NCBI GenBank assembly: GCA_016719785.1 | Contig: JADJYJ010000004.1 | Span: 1 to 64,000 of the forward strand | From: Candidatus Amarolinea dominans | Lineage (GTDB): Bacteria; Chloroflexota; Anaerolineae; SSC4; Amarolineaceae | Reading direction: 5' to 3' | DNA length: 64,000 nucleotides | Shown here: positions 16,669 to 26,019 of the stretch, piece by piece | Layout of the letters: each line of letters starts with the position of its first letter | Position numbering within the stretch: position 1 is the first letter of the stretch | Notes under the pieces: model-generated | Databases searched by the model: none | Told to the model about the DNA's origin: nothing | What the model saw: only the letters and a program-made list of their open reading frames with translations | Translations under genes and position numbers: made by a program

Positions 16669-18267
16669 TCACATGCCCCACACGGTGATCGGCCGGCCCT
16701 GGATGGCTTCCTCTCGCCGGAAGATCTTCTCCTCCCAGGGTTTGTCCGGCGTGCGGTCGAAGATGACCAGGTGTGCCTCTGCGGCGCCGCAGCGGTCGGC
16801 GTACTCCCAGGTCTGCACCACGCCCTCGGCCAGGGTTGCCTCCAGCGATTTGTGCAGCACTTTCAACTCGATGACGCCGCGCTGGACGTGCTCTTTGCCC
16901 TCGACGCCTGGCTCAGCAACCGGCCAGAGTACCAACAGGTCGGTGCGCTTGCGCCCCAGACCATACTCCCGCTCGACGCGGCCACCGCCGTTGACGATGC
17001 GCTGCAGAAACGCCTGTAGGAGCAGTTGCGGCCCTGCCTCCTTGTAGTCGAAACGCTCGACCCAGCTCTCGGAGTGCTCGCGGAAGAACTGCTGAAAGGC
17101 AGCCAACAGCTTCGGCAGGTCGAGCTGGCCATCGGACCGGATGTACCAGGCCAGTTCCTGGACGATAAAATCCTGCGTGACGCTGGTCAAGGCGCGGGGA
17201 ATAATCTCGCGATAGATCGGGTTAGCAATCACCACGTTTGGCGTGCGCCGGATCAGGCCAAGGTCAGCCACGTACTGCAGGTCATCGTCAGGTAGCTCGA
17301 GCGGCGTCTCCCCGCTCACCAGCAAGGCCTCGATGACTCGGCGTACCCGCGGCTCTCGCAGCTTGTCGGTCAGTTGATCCAGGTGCGTTTCGCGGCGCAG
17401 GATCAGGTTCTCCTTTGCTTCCTGAATCATCTCGGCGGTGATGGGCTGGGTGCGGTCGCGGCCGGCGCGCATCGTGAAAGTGGTCTCGTAGGCCAACGCG
17501 TTGACCAGCCAGGGCTGTCCCTGCGTCAGTCCCCAGACCGTCGCCAGGGTGTCCGCCTCGAAGACCTGACCGGTCTCGGCCGTATGCTGCAACAGCAGCC
17601 GCTCTACCTCCGGTTGCGTGAAGTCACCCAGGCGCAATGACACCGCCTTGATGTTGAACGCACTCCCCCCAGTGATGATCGTCTGACTCTGGCTGGAGTG
17701 AATGCGGTAGTCGCGCACGTCCCGCACCCCACAGAGCACGACGGTCGAGGGGAAGTGGCTCGGCCGCTTGTCGTAGCCGGCGCGCAGTTGGCGCAACACA
17801 GCAATCAAGGTGTCACCCACCAAGGCGTCCACCTCATCCAGCAACAACACCAGGGGCTGCATACTGCGTTCAGCCCAACGGGTCAAGATCTCTCCCAATG
17901 CGCTGTGTGGCCCGCTTTCTTGCAGGACTTCCTGGGCAATCGTCTTAAGAAATGGCTCATCCAGGAAGTCGCGCGCGCGAGAGGCGATTTCGTTGACGAT
18001 GGCGCGCATCGCAGCCGCGATATCCTCACGCGCCGACTGCCCTACTTCCAGGTTGGCATACAACGCCCGGTAGGGGCCGCGGCGGTTGAGATGTTCCATG
18101 AGCGCCAACAGCGCAGATGTCTTGCCGGTCTGTCGCGGGGCATGGAGCACGAAGTACTTCTTCTGCTCGATCAAGCTCAGGATGTCGGCCAGGTCGAACC
18201 GCTCCAGCGGCGGCAGGCAGTAATGATCCTCGCAGTTGACCGGCCCGGCCGTGTTGAAGAAACGCAT
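16669..18267 (-). CDS. AAA ATPase with C-terminal PD-(D/E)XK nuclease-like domain
   Basis: Start at 18267 is preferred over an upstream ATG because AGGGAGAGG lies just before it and the family sequence begins there. Residues about 40-55 carry a Walker A motif (APRQTGKTSA) and residues near 145 a Walker B (LVLLLDEVDAL). The central part looks like a STAND/Orc-type ATPase with winged-helix. The C-terminus has GRKRTDLLVLWP and GVIELKV, an arrangement like the D-(E)xK core of PD-(D/E)XK nuclease folds, as in AAA/PDDEXK_9-like families. Such proteins are common near mobile or defence regions; the substrate is unknown. Confidence 0.8.
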   Translation of the reverse strand: MRFFNTAGPVNCEDHYCLPPLERFDLADILSLIEQKKYFVLHAPRQTGKTSALLALMEHLNRRGPYRALYANLEVGQSAREDIAAAMRAIVNEIASRARDFLDEPFLKTIAQEVLQESGPHSALGEILTRWAERSMQPLVLLLDEVDALVGDTLIAVLRQLRAGYDKRPSHFPSTVVLCGVRDVRDYRIHSSQSQTIITGGSAFNIKAVSLRLGDFTQPEVERLLLQHTAETGQVFEADTLATVWGLTQGQPWLVNALAYETTFTMRAGRDRTQPITAEMIQEAKENLILRRETHLDQLTDKLREPRVRRVIEALLVSGETPLELPDDDLQYVADLGLIRRTPNVVIANPIYREIIPRALTSVTQDFIVQELAWYIRSDGQLDLPKLLAAFQQFFREHSESWVERFDYKEAGPQLLLQAFLQRIVNGGGRVEREYGLGRKRTDLLVLWPVAEPGVEGKEHVQRGVIELKVLHKSLEATLAEGVVQTWEYADRCGAAEAHLVIFDRTPDKPWEEKIFRREEAIQGRPITVWGM

Positions 18268-18387
18268 AGACCTCTCCCTGTGCTCCAATCCGCCAAGAGA
18301 CCACCCAGACAGCCGCGCTCGACGCGCAGCGATGTCGGCACCAGCGTGGGTTTCAGTCAGCACTCCGTTGCTCTGTTGGCGGTAACG

Positions 18388-18396
18388 AGTATAGCA
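18388..18396 (-). promoter_or_regulatory. Possible extended -10 promoter for the AAA ATPase gene
   Basis: On the minus strand TGCTATACT forms an extended -10 element (TGnTATACT) about 120 bases before the start at 18267. No strong -35 match is visible. Confidence 0.3.
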
Positions 18397-18517
18397 CAAA
18401 ATTGTAATGGGTACCAGCAGCCTCCGTTCTTGGGGCAACCTGGCAATCTACATTGGAAACGGCACGTTTCGTCGCGGAGATGATGGGGGCCTGGAGTATT
18501 CAGGATCCAACGTTCCG

Positions 18518-18862
18518 TCACTGGTTGGCAGAGGAAGCCAGCCTGTATGACACGCCGTTCTCAGCGTCCTCGGCCCGGCTCCAGGGCGGATCGCCATCGT
18601 AATACAGCACGTCAGGGTCAATATCGGCCCCGTTCGGCCAGGTCAGCGTTTCTGTTTCAGGGTCAACGACCACCTGCGCAAAAAGCTGAGGGTCCAGGCG
18701 GATTGGGTCGAACAATGGCCCGTGCAGATACGGCTCCAGATCAATGTCCCTGGTCGAGCCGTCGCTGAACGTGACATAGACAACCGAGCTGTCGCGGACG
18801 CACACCGAACGAACCGACACCAGATCTGGGTATTCCTCGTTGGCAACGATCTCTTCTATCAT
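18518..18862 (-). CDS. DUF2442-type small protein
   Basis: A 114-residue acidic protein with the pattern VRDSSVVYVTFSDGSTRDIDLEPYL and a mid-part typical of the DUF2442 family (FAQVVVDPETETLTWPNGADIDPDVLY). Members usually lie beside DUF4160 or HigA-type genes and are thought to act in toxin-antitoxin-like pairs, probably as regulators. Here it lies 24 bases downstream of a HigA-type gene, so the two probably form one operon. No DUF4160 partner is seen. Confidence 0.8.
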   Translation of the reverse strand: MIEEIVANEEYPDLVSVRSVCVRDSSVVYVTFSDGSTRDIDLEPYLHGPLFDPIRLDPQLFAQVVVDPETETLTWPNGADIDPDVLYYDGDPPWSRAEDAENGVSYRLASSANQ

Positions 18863-18886
18863 GATAGACCCTCGACTGCATTTGTT

Positions 18887-19336
18887 TCAGCGCGACTGGC
18901 GCACTGCTGCAACCATCTTACTTGTGGAGTGCGCTATTGGCGTCTTGCGCGCCGGTAGTTCGAGGTTGTCTTGTTCCGTAGGGTAAGATCGGATCAGAAC
19001 CGAGCCAGGAATTCCCGTGACCTGTTCAAGACGGCGAATCATTGGCAACGTCAGGGGCCGTTTGCGGCCCAGAATTTCTGAAACACGTCCTCGGCTGCCG
19101 AGGTACGGTTCCAACTGCTTGCGTGTCCAGCCGCGGCTCTCCATGAAATACTCCAGCGCGGCGATAGGATCGGGCGACGGCAAGTCGTAACGATCCCTTT
19201 CGTAGGCTTCGACCAGCGTTACCAAAATATCGAGCGTATCGCTTTCCGGCGTGCCCGGCTCAGCGTCCCAAAGCTGCTCGATCTCCTGCAGCGCGGCATG
19301 GTTGTCTTCGTCATTCCGAATGGGTTTTAGCGCCAT
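18887..19336 (-). CDS. HigA-type XRE antitoxin/transcriptional regulator
   Basis: A 149-residue protein. The C-terminal half has a helix-turn-helix of the HigA/COG5499 type (GWTRKQLEPYLGSRGRVSEI, LTLPMIRRLEQVTGIP), and the N-terminal half has the family's acidic stretch with LDILVTLVEAYERDRYDLP. In type II systems this family binds and represses its own operon and neutralises a HigB-like RNase. No HigB is found nearby; the partner here is the DUF2442 protein, an unusual pairing. Confidence 0.85.
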   Translation of the reverse strand: MALKPIRNDEDNHAALQEIEQLWDAEPGTPESDTLDILVTLVEAYERDRYDLPSPDPIAALEYFMESRGWTRKQLEPYLGSRGRVSEILGRKRPLTLPMIRRLEQVTGIPGSVLIRSYPTEQDNLELPARKTPIAHSTSKMVAAVRQSR

Positions 19337-19421
19337 AGTTCATCTTATACTTCATGAGTGAGAATTCGACAAACCCTGTGGCTGCCTCGTTCGATCCAAT
19401 AAACGCCTGGCAGCCAATTAT

Positions 19422-19922
19422 CTACGCTTGCAGGCCGACTCCTGCCCGCGCCAGGTTGAGCGCCAGCAGCCGCGCCAGGATGTCCTCGTCTGTGAGGCCG
19501 GTCGGCCAGCCGTACGCTGCCAGCACGGCCGCGTCCAACTTGCGATGCGCGTGGTCCAGCCAGGTGGGCCGCGCGTTGTACAGGTTGGTCAGCGTGCGCT
19601 TCTTCAGCTCCGCCTCGCCCGCGCCCGGCGGATTGAGCCACGCGTCGCGCAGGCGCACCAGCTCCTGCGCCGCCGCCGCAATCGCCTGCACGCGGCCATC
19701 GTCCACCGGCTCCTGCCCCGGCGGCCACGGTAAGGGAAAGGTCTCGAAACAGGTAGTGGGGGTGTAGCGGGAACCGCTTTCGGCCTCACGCAGTTGGGTG
19801 CCCATGCGACGCGCCCACAGTTCGTGCATACGAGAATGCAAAACGCCGAAAAAGTAGTCATCGTCGCGAGCTACGACAATGAGAACTATGCTGAAACACA
19901 TCTGATCCTGCCAGGCAAACAA
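19422..19922 (-). CDS. MmeI-like restriction-methylation protein, C-terminal part
   Basis: This frame is the direct continuation of the upstream MmeI-like gene. It starts with FAWQDQMCFSIVLIV and contains the target-recognition/C-terminal helical region of the family (LHSRMHELWARRMGTQLRE, YTPTTCFETFPLPWP, TLTNLYNARPTWLDHAHRKL). In intact homologues it is fused to the methylase core. The shift lies near 19917-19925 in an A-rich run. The separated C-terminal piece is unlikely to be expressed alone unless the shift is an artefact. Confidence 0.75.
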   Translation of the reverse strand: MFAWQDQMCFSIVLIVVARDDDYFFGVLHSRMHELWARRMGTQLREAESGSRYTPTTCFETFPLPWPPGQEPVDDGRVQAIAAAAQELVRLRDAWLNPPGAGEAELKKRTLTNLYNARPTWLDHAHRKLDAAVLAAYGWPTGLTDEDILARLLALNLARAGVGLQA

Positions 19923-22230
19923 AGAAATGCTTGGACACCATTGAAGTGCCGATATAGCGTCTTAGCGGCTGCAAAGCCGCGCGCATGGCCGGTCGCGCTT
20001 CAGCATGCAACCACCATCGTTCACGATAGGCCTGACGATTATTCTTACTGCGTTCGGGTTGCACATGCTTTCGAAGATACTCAAACGGAATCTCATACAG
20101 CGCGGCTTCGGCTATGGGTGTATCAAGACCGTAGTCAATAATCCATACGTTTCGCGGTCGTCGCGTGAGATCAATACCATTGAAATAAGGTCGCAGCACA
20201 TCTTTGTTTGACCTACCGTTTGGGTTCAATGGCAGGGCAATCCATTCGCGTGCCTGGGACTCTGGCACATCGAAACTACCGGCTGGCGTGACCCCCATGA
20301 ACGAAAGTCCGAAGTTCTCTGGGAGTCGCTGGGCAGCGGTCAAATCGGATGTTGCTGTCAGATCGGCGTTGATTACCGTCACGGCTTGCCCATTGAGCAT
20401 ACGGGAGGTCTCGACGCCAGCATCGAATCCAACCATCGAAACGTGAACAGTAGCGCCATCCAATATCCAATCACGATCCGACTGCGCCCAGAAAATATCG
20501 CCCGAAGCTTTGATACGCTCAAGCACTTTGCGATTAGCGCCGCCGCGAATACCCTGGGTTGCTAAAAGACCCGCCCGCTTTGCCTTTCCTTGCTCAATTT
20601 GTGTGCGCGCTTTCTCAAACCAGTAGCAGACCAAATCGGCTTCACGCGGAACTCGACCGCCATACAGGTCGAATAGTTTGTTCACGTAGACGTCACCCAA
20701 CTCGCTGCGCAGCCGTTTGCCGCCCAAAAACGGCGGGTTGCCGATGATGACATCGGCCGGCGGCCACGCCGGCTCCACGGGCCGGCCGGCCGCATCATAA
20801 GCCAGGATGGCGTCCATGCGGCGCACGGTTTGGATGGGCTTGAGGATCGGTTCGGGCGGCGCGCCGAAGCCGTTGGCGCGCAGCCACTGGATGTAGCCGA
20901 TCCAGATCGTGGCCTGCGCCAGTTCATGCGCATACGGATTGACCTCGATGCCGTAGAGCTGCCCCGGCGTCGGCGCAATGCCCTCCAGCGGCGACACCGC
21001 CGTCAGCCCCAACGCCAGCATCCGGTCATAGACCTCTTTCCACAGGTCGAGCAGCGAGAGCAGCGCCAGGTAGAGGAAGTTGCCGCTGCCGGCCGCAGGG
21101 TCGAGCACGCTGACGCGCGCCAGCTCCGAGGCAAAGTCCACCAGCAGGTCTTGCAGCTTCTTGTGCAGGCTGCTGCGCTTTGGCCCTTTGGCCTGATCGC
21201 GCTGGCCGGCCAGCCCCTGGGCCTGTTCCTGCACCGTGGCCCAGCGCCGGCGCAGGGGCGCCATCAGCACCGGCTCCACGATCAGCAGGATGTCCTCGCG
21301 GCTGGTGTAGTGCGCGCCCAACTGGCTGCGCTTGGCCGGGTCCAGCCCGCGTTCGAACAACGTGCCGAAGATGGTGGCATCAATGACCGACCAGTCCGCG
21401 CCCACGACGCGGGCGAGTACGTCCAGCCCGGTCGCGCTCAGCGGCAGGACCGCGGCGTTGTCGAAGAGACCGCCGTCGAAGTGGGGAATTTGCTCTGTGC
21501 CGAACCAGCCGCCGCTCGCCATCGCGGCGAAGAGCTGGCTCAACTGCCCGGCAAACGCGGCCGGCTGCGACTGTGTGCGCATCACCAGGCGGGCAAAGAG
21601 TCCCTCCGGCAGCAGCCCCACATCCTCGGCGAAGAGGCAGAAGAGCAGGCGGATCAGAAAATGGGCAATCGCCAACGGTTCATGGCCGTCCTGACGCAGG
21701 AGGTCGGCCAGGCGCGCGAACTCCGCCGCCACCCGCCGCGTGACCATCTCCGGCGTCTCGGCCGTCTCGAAAAAGGCGGGGTGATAGAAGATGGCGCGCA
21801 GCCGCTCCAGGCCGGCCGGCGTCAGCAGATCATCCAGGGTGAGGGTGGTGGGCGTGTTGGCGCGGTTGACGAAGTTGGGGTGAATGACGATGGTTTCGAT
21901 GTCGCTGACCACCAGCAGCGGCGGATTGTGCAGCGCGGCGCGGTATTGCAGCAACTGCAGGTAGGCCTTGTCCAGGTTGGCGTGCTTGCCTTTGTACTCC
22001 CAGCCGAAGAAGCCGCGCTTGAAGACGTCGGCAAAGCCCTGGCCGCCGCCCAACTTGGCCGCGCCGTACTCGAAGGTGAAGTGCGTGCCCTCAGCATCGG
22101 CCGCGGCCGGCGTGGGATGTCCCACCAGGCCGCACAGGTCGAGAAAATGCTCCTTCGTGGCCGCGCTCTCCTTGAGCGTGACCTTTCGCCATTTCGCGAC
22201 GAAGGCTTGTGGGGTAAGGGTGAATGGCAT
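19858..22230 (-). CDS. MmeI-like restriction-methylation protein, N-terminal nuclease and methylase part
   Basis: The start at 22230 follows CAGGTGAT and begins MPFTLTPQAFVAKWR, the family N-terminus. Residues about 63-82 carry GFADVFKRGFFGWEYKGK, a PD-(D/E)XK nuclease core. Around residue 375 lies SAM-binding motif I (DPAAGSGNFLYLAL) and around 495 the N6-adenine motif IV (NPPF). This is the layout of type IIL/IIG enzymes that cut and methylate with one polypeptide; N-terminal cleavage and N6-adenine methylation are inferred. After KHFFV the frame shifts and the last ~22 residues are artefactual. Confidence 0.85.
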   Translation of the reverse strand: MPFTLTPQAFVAKWRKVTLKESAATKEHFLDLCGLVGHPTPAAADAEGTHFTFEYGAAKLGGGQGFADVFKRGFFGWEYKGKHANLDKAYLQLLQYRAALHNPPLLVVSDIETIVIHPNFVNRANTPTTLTLDDLLTPAGLERLRAIFYHPAFFETAETPEMVTRRVAAEFARLADLLRQDGHEPLAIAHFLIRLLFCLFAEDVGLLPEGLFARLVMRTQSQPAAFAGQLSQLFAAMASGGWFGTEQIPHFDGGLFDNAAVLPLSATGLDVLARVVGADWSVIDATIFGTLFERGLDPAKRSQLGAHYTSREDILLIVEPVLMAPLRRRWATVQEQAQGLAGQRDQAKGPKRSSLHKKLQDLLVDFASELARVSVLDPAAGSGNFLYLALLSLLDLWKEVYDRMLALGLTAVSPLEGIAPTPGQLYGIEVNPYAHELAQATIWIGYIQWLRANGFGAPPEPILKPIQTVRRMDAILAYDAAGRPVEPAWPPADVIIGNPPFLGGKRLRSELGDVYVNKLFDLYGGRVPREADLVCYWFEKARTQIEQGKAKRAGLLATQGIRGGANRKVLERIKASGDIFWAQSDRDWILDGATVHVSMVGFDAGVETSRMLNGQAVTVINADLTATSDLTAAQRLPENFGLSFMGVTPAGSFDVPESQAREWIALPLNPNGRSNKDVLRPYFNGIDLTRRPRNVWIIDYGLDTPIAEAALYEIPFEYLRKHVQPERSKNNRQAYRERWWLHAEARPAMRAALQPLRRYIGTSMVSKHFFVCLAGSDVFQHSSHCRSSRR

Positions 22231-22382
22231 GATTATTATCACCTGGCATGGATCGGACGCCTGACAAGATCGGCCTGGCCCGGCCGACATCTGGGGTTAT
22301 TGTACCATACGCCGTACTCACTGTAAGATCGTTGGTAAGACCGTAAGACCTGGTCTCGCGTGTGGTCTGGAGTTGTTATATT

Positions 22383-22417
22383 ATACGAATCACGATTATA
22401 ATAATCGCGATTCGTAT
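22383..22417. promoter_or_regulatory. 35-bp near-perfect palindrome between divergent genes
   Basis: Two 17-bp arms (22383-22399 and 22401-22417) match with one mismatch around a single central base; the half-site reads ATACGAATC-CGATTAT. It lies 31 bases before the ATPase start and about 150 bases upstream of the divergent MmeI-like gene. Size and symmetry suggest an operator for a dimeric regulator, but a cruciform repeat is possible. Confidence 0.55.
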
Positions 22418-22448
22418 TGTTCCCCACGGCTCGTCACGAAGGAAAACG

Positions 22449-23858
22449 ATGTTCATCAACCGCCATGCCGAACTGATTAATCTGGAAACGCATTACCGTT
22501 CCGGACGCGCCGAGTTGTTCGTTCTCTACGGCCGGCGACGGGTGGGCAAGACCGAGCTTGTGCGCCATTTCTGCGCAGACAAGCCCCATATTTTCTTCAT
22601 TGCCACCCTCAGCGCCGATAACGATCAGCTCGCTTCCTTCTCCCAGGAGATTTGGCGTTTCACGCACGCCAATATCTCCGATGGCTTCACCTTTCCCTCG
22701 TGGGAGGCGGCTTTCCGCGCCCTGGCGGACCTGCCCGGTCGCCCTGTGGTCGTGCTGGACGAGTTCACTTATCTGATTAGCGGCAACAAGACCATTCCCT
22801 CGATTTTGCAGAAGGTGTGGGATGAGCTGTTGCGCAACACCCAGGTTTTTTTGATCCTGTGCGGCTCTTACGTGGGCATGATGGAACGGGAGATTCTGGG
22901 CTACCAGGCGCCGCTGTACGGTCGTCGAACTGGCAGTTATCTTCTGCCAGCACTGGAATTACCGGCCGCGGCCGTTTTTCTCCCCGCCTACACCCCCATC
23001 CAGCAGATCGAGGCTTGGGCGGTCTTGGGCGGCATGCCCTATTACCTGGCCACCTTCTCGGATCAGGCAGACATCTTCGCCAATATCCGCGCTCGCATCC
23101 TCGATAGCCAGGGGATGCTGCGTCGCGAACCGCAGATGCTGCTCATGGAGGAACTGCGGGAGCCCCGCAATTACTTTTCGATCCTGCGCGCGCTGGCACA
23201 AGGATCCACGCGACTGAACGAGATCAGCCAGGGGGCGCGCGTGGGCGACGCAACCACGACAGCGCGTTACCTGAATATCCTGCAAGATCTGCGTGTGGTA
23301 AACCGCAATGTGCCTGCCACCGAGAGTCGGCCCGACAAGAACAAACGCGGCCTTTACCAGATCACCGATGCCTTCCTACGCTTTTGGTTTCGCTACGTGC
23401 ATCCCAACCAGGGATCGCTTGACCTGGGCCTGGCGGACGCGGTGCTGGCGCAGCGCGTGCGGCCGACCTTCGATCAGTTCGTCAGTTATGCCTTCGAAGA
23501 AGCGGCGCGGGCTTACGTCGCGCGCCTGGCGCGTGCGGGGCAACTGGCCTTCTTGCCCGAGCGGATCGGCTCTTGGTGGGACAGCACGGGCGAGGTGGAT
23601 GTTGTCGCGGTCAGCGAGGCAGACGGCGCGCTGCTGCTGGGCGAGTGCAAGTGGTCGGTCAACCCCGTGGGGACGGACATCCTGGACGATCTACAACGCA
23701 AGGCGCGCCTGGTTGATCCCCAGGGCCGCTGGCCGGCCGTTTCCTACGCGCTGTTTGCCAAGTCCGGTTTCACGCCCGCCCTGCTCGCCCGCGCCGCGGA
23801 CGAGAATGTGCGCCTGGTTGCGGCGGAGGCGCTGGTAACGGATGATCCTGGAAGCTGA
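22449..23858 (+). CDS. ATPase with C-terminal DUF234 domain
   Basis: Start at 22449 (after GAAGGAAAACG) gives MFINRHAELINLE, the usual beginning of ATPase_2/DUF234 proteins. Walker A is FVLYGRRRVGKTEL near residue 26-38 and Walker B is VVVLDEFTYL near residue 101-110. A winged-helix region and DUF234 (RGLYQITDAFLRFWFRYV) follow. The C-terminal part has GEVDVVAV and LLLGECKW, a PD-(D/E)XK-like core. These archaeal/bacterial ATPases are widespread and of unknown function, often near mobile genes. It diverges from the MmeI-like gene. Confidence 0.85.
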   Translation: MFINRHAELINLETHYRSGRAELFVLYGRRRVGKTELVRHFCADKPHIFFIATLSADNDQLASFSQEIWRFTHANISDGFTFPSWEAAFRALADLPGRPVVVLDEFTYLISGNKTIPSILQKVWDELLRNTQVFLILCGSYVGMMEREILGYQAPLYGRRTGSYLLPALELPAAAVFLPAYTPIQQIEAWAVLGGMPYYLATFSDQADIFANIRARILDSQGMLRREPQMLLMEELREPRNYFSILRALAQGSTRLNEISQGARVGDATTTARYLNILQDLRVVNRNVPATESRPDKNKRGLYQITDAFLRFWFRYVHPNQGSLDLGLADAVLAQRVRPTFDQFVSYAFEEAARAYVARLARAGQLAFLPERIGSWWDSTGEVDVVAVSEADGALLLGECKWSVNPVGTDILDDLQRKARLVDPQGRWPAVSYALFAKSGFTPALLARAADENVRLVAAEALVTDDPGS

Positions 23859-23919
23859 ATCTGTGGCCTGACAGTGTGATCTTTGCCTGGCTGAGCAGTT
23901 ACAATGCACCTGTGGTTCC

Positions 23920-24495
23920 TTAGCCCAATCCCAGGTCTGCTGCAATGCCTTGCAGCGCGCTGAGCACGGTCTGGATGTGTTCATCCAGCGGTTCGCCCAG
24001 CTCGGCGGTGTAGTGCTCGATCTCCTGGCGGCTGATGGCCGCGGTAAAGGCTTTGTCCTTCCACTTCTTCCTGACCGACCGCACCTCGACATCGGCCAGG
24101 CTCTTGCTGGGGCGCACGTAGCCTACGGCCATGATGAGGCCGGTCAGCTCGTCTACGGCCAGCAGGGCTTTGTCCAGGCGGCTGACGGACGGGACGCCCA
24201 GGTAGGTGGCATGCGCTTCCACGGCATGGATCAGCTCCGGCGGCCAGTCCAGGGCGCGAAAGAGGCGCAGCTCGGTGCGCGGATGCCCAGCGGTCTGGTC
24301 ATCCATGTTGGGGAAGCGCTCGAAGTCCAGGTCATGCACCAGGCCGGTGATGCCCCACAAGTCCTCGTCTTCGCCGTATTTGGCCGCGTACGCACGCAGC
24401 GCCGCTTCCACCGCCAGCATGTGCTTGCGCAGGCTGTCGGCCTTCACCCATTCGCACACCAGCGCCCAGGCTTCGGCTCGGGTCGGTAATGACAT
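23920..24495 (-). CDS. HD-domain phosphohydrolase-like protein
   Basis: The start at 24495 uses the GGAAGGAGAG ribosome site; the alternative ATG at 24525 has none. The 191-residue protein has the HD signature: H near residue 25, VHDLDFER near residue 55, then TAGHP and H-rich helix (HAVEAHATYLG), ending in a C-terminal helical part. HD proteins hydrolyse phosphate esters such as nucleotides; the substrate is not evident. It lies 37 bases downstream of the CHAT gene on the same strand. Confidence 0.85.
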   Translation of the reverse strand: MSLPTRAEAWALVCEWVKADSLRKHMLAVEAALRAYAAKYGEDEDLWGITGLVHDLDFERFPNMDDQTAGHPRTELRLFRALDWPPELIHAVEAHATYLGVPSVSRLDKALLAVDELTGLIMAVGYVRPSKSLADVEVRSVRKKWKDKAFTAAISRQEIEHYTAELGEPLDEHIQTVLSALQGIAADLGLG

Positions 24496-24531
24496 CGTTG
24501 GTTTCTCTCCTTCCACGAATGACAATTTTCT

Positions 24532-26019
24532 TCATTTGAACAGGCGTCCATCGGAAACGCGTGTGGTCAGCACCGGAATGGCCCAATCGAAGCTGCCGAA
24601 GCCGGCTTTGACAAACACCCCGCGCCGGCCCTCCCCCACGCAGTCGTCCAGCGGCAAACCCTGTGCCATCCCGCTGTAGAAATGCCTGGCGAACAGGGTC
24701 GCGTAATCGTCGCGCACGGCCGTCTGCATGGCGACCACGGCCGGCACCCCCGCCTTGACCAGGACATCGGCAATGCCGTAGGCGTCTGTGCTGTTGGCGG
24801 TCTGGCTGGTTTCACAGGCGTTGAGGAACACCAGGCGCATGGTGCTGCCCGCCAGCAACTGACCCAGGGTTTTGGCGTCAACCGGGTCGCTCAGGTGGTC
24901 TTCGTTTTCCAGGATGAGATTACCTGTGCTGCTGGACACATCGAAGAGGCCGTGGCCGATGAAGTGCAGGATGTGGAAGGTCTCGCGCAGGCGGGGCAGC
25001 AGGTCGCTGACCTGGACGTGATCTATCTCGACCAGTTCGATGCGGTTGCCCAGGGGCGCCAGCGCGCTGCGCACGAGCGCGATCTCGTCGGCCGTCTTGA
25101 GCGTGCGCTGGTCGGTCGGCCCGGCCACGGCCAGCAGGATGCGCAGCGGCGTGGGCGAGGCCACGGCCGTGGCGGTCCTGCCCACGGGCGGGAAGCGCAC
25201 AATGGACCGTTGGAGGTTCAACCCCCAGAATTCAGGCGCAACGCCAGGCGCGGCGTCGGTCAGCAGTTCCCAGGGCAACGCCGCCAGTTCAGGCGGATCG
25301 AGGCGCAGGCGGATGCGCAGGCTGTCATCGTCGCCCAATTTGCCCTGCGCGGTCAGCAGGCGATTGTAGACGGCCGTTGGAAAGGCCAACTGCTGCAAAC
25401 GGTAGCCGAGCAGGGTCAGGTCCTTCTCGGCCGGCGGCTGGCTGGGGCGCACCGGGCCGGGGGTGCGCGTGGCGGATGCGTCCACAGGCGCTTCCGCGGA
25501 AAAGCCGCGCAGGATGCCGAAACGGTTGAGCAGGCGCGTGAAATCCACGTCGGCCGGGTCGAAGGTCACATCGGCCTCGGCCTGGCCGCCCAGCTCGCTG
25601 CTGGTTTCAACGCTGTACTGGCCGGCGGCAGCGCCGCGGCGGATGCGTAGGTCGAAGTCGTGATAGGTGATGCGGCGGACGGACGCGGGGGTGGGAGGAG
25701 GCGGGGGGGTCGGGCCGGGTGACGCATTGCCGCCTTGCCCGGAGGATGACGTCGAGCCGGTGGAACGCCCTGGCGGCGGGACGCCCATGATTTCAAGATA
25801 GCCGGTCGAGTTCAGGTCATAGATCAGTTCGAGGAGGCGAGGCACTTTCACGCGCTTTTCGGCGAATTCGATCAATTTGAGGCGCAGGCTATGCAAGTTC
25901 GGCCCTGCGCTGTCGCGCACACCCTGGAAGTCCTGTTCCAACAGGATGATGTCAATATCCTGCGCCGTCAATTTTTGCAGCAGTTTGTTCAAGGTGATTG
26001 AATTGGGCAGCGTAGGCAT
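24532..26019 (-). CDS. CHAT-domain caspase-like protease with EAD-like N-terminus
   Basis: The C-terminal CHAT domain keeps both catalytic elements: a histidine in FHILHFIGHGLF (about residues 345-356) and a cysteine in LVFLNACETSQT (near residue 397). Before it lies a beta-rich module. The first ~75 residues form a helical domain resembling effector-associated death-like domains, which bring sensor and effector together. A Pro/Ser-rich linker follows. CHAT proteases act as cell-suicide or processing enzymes in several defence systems. The gene's start overlaps the 3' end of the SIR2-like gene by 31 bases, so the two proteins are likely partners. Confidence 0.88.
   Translation of the reverse strand: MPTLPNSITLNKLLQKLTAQDIDIILLEQDFQGVRDSAGPNLHSLRLKLIEFAEKRVKVPRLLELIYDLNSTGYLEIMGVPPPGRSTGSTSSSGQGGNASPGPTPPPPPTPASVRRITYHDFDLRIRRGAAAGQYSVETSSELGGQAEADVTFDPADVDFTRLLNRFGILRGFSAEAPVDASATRTPGPVRPSQPPAEKDLTLLGYRLQQLAFPTAVYNRLLTAQGKLGDDDSLRIRLRLDPPELAALPWELLTDAAPGVAPEFWGLNLQRSIVRFPPVGRTATAVASPTPLRILLAVAGPTDQRTLKTADEIALVRSALAPLGNRIELVEIDHVQVSDLLPRLRETFHILHFIGHGLFDVSSSTGNLILENEDHLSDPVDAKTLGQLLAGSTMRLVFLNACETSQTANSTDAYGIADVLVKAGVPAVVAMQTAVRDDYATLFARHFYSGMAQGLPLDDCVGEGRRGVFVKAGFGSFDWAIPVLTTRVSDGRLFK

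Noticed and set aside
19345..19728. Second minus-strand frame over the end of the MmeI-like gene
   Set aside because: Ala/Gly-rich antisense-type composition and no homology; the overlapping frame 19422-19922 has real family motifs.
20830..22326. 498-residue plus-strand frame opposite the MmeI-like gene
   Set aside because: The minus strand has a clear SAM methylase and nuclease core; the plus frame is rich in Gln/Arg/Ala and has no domain.
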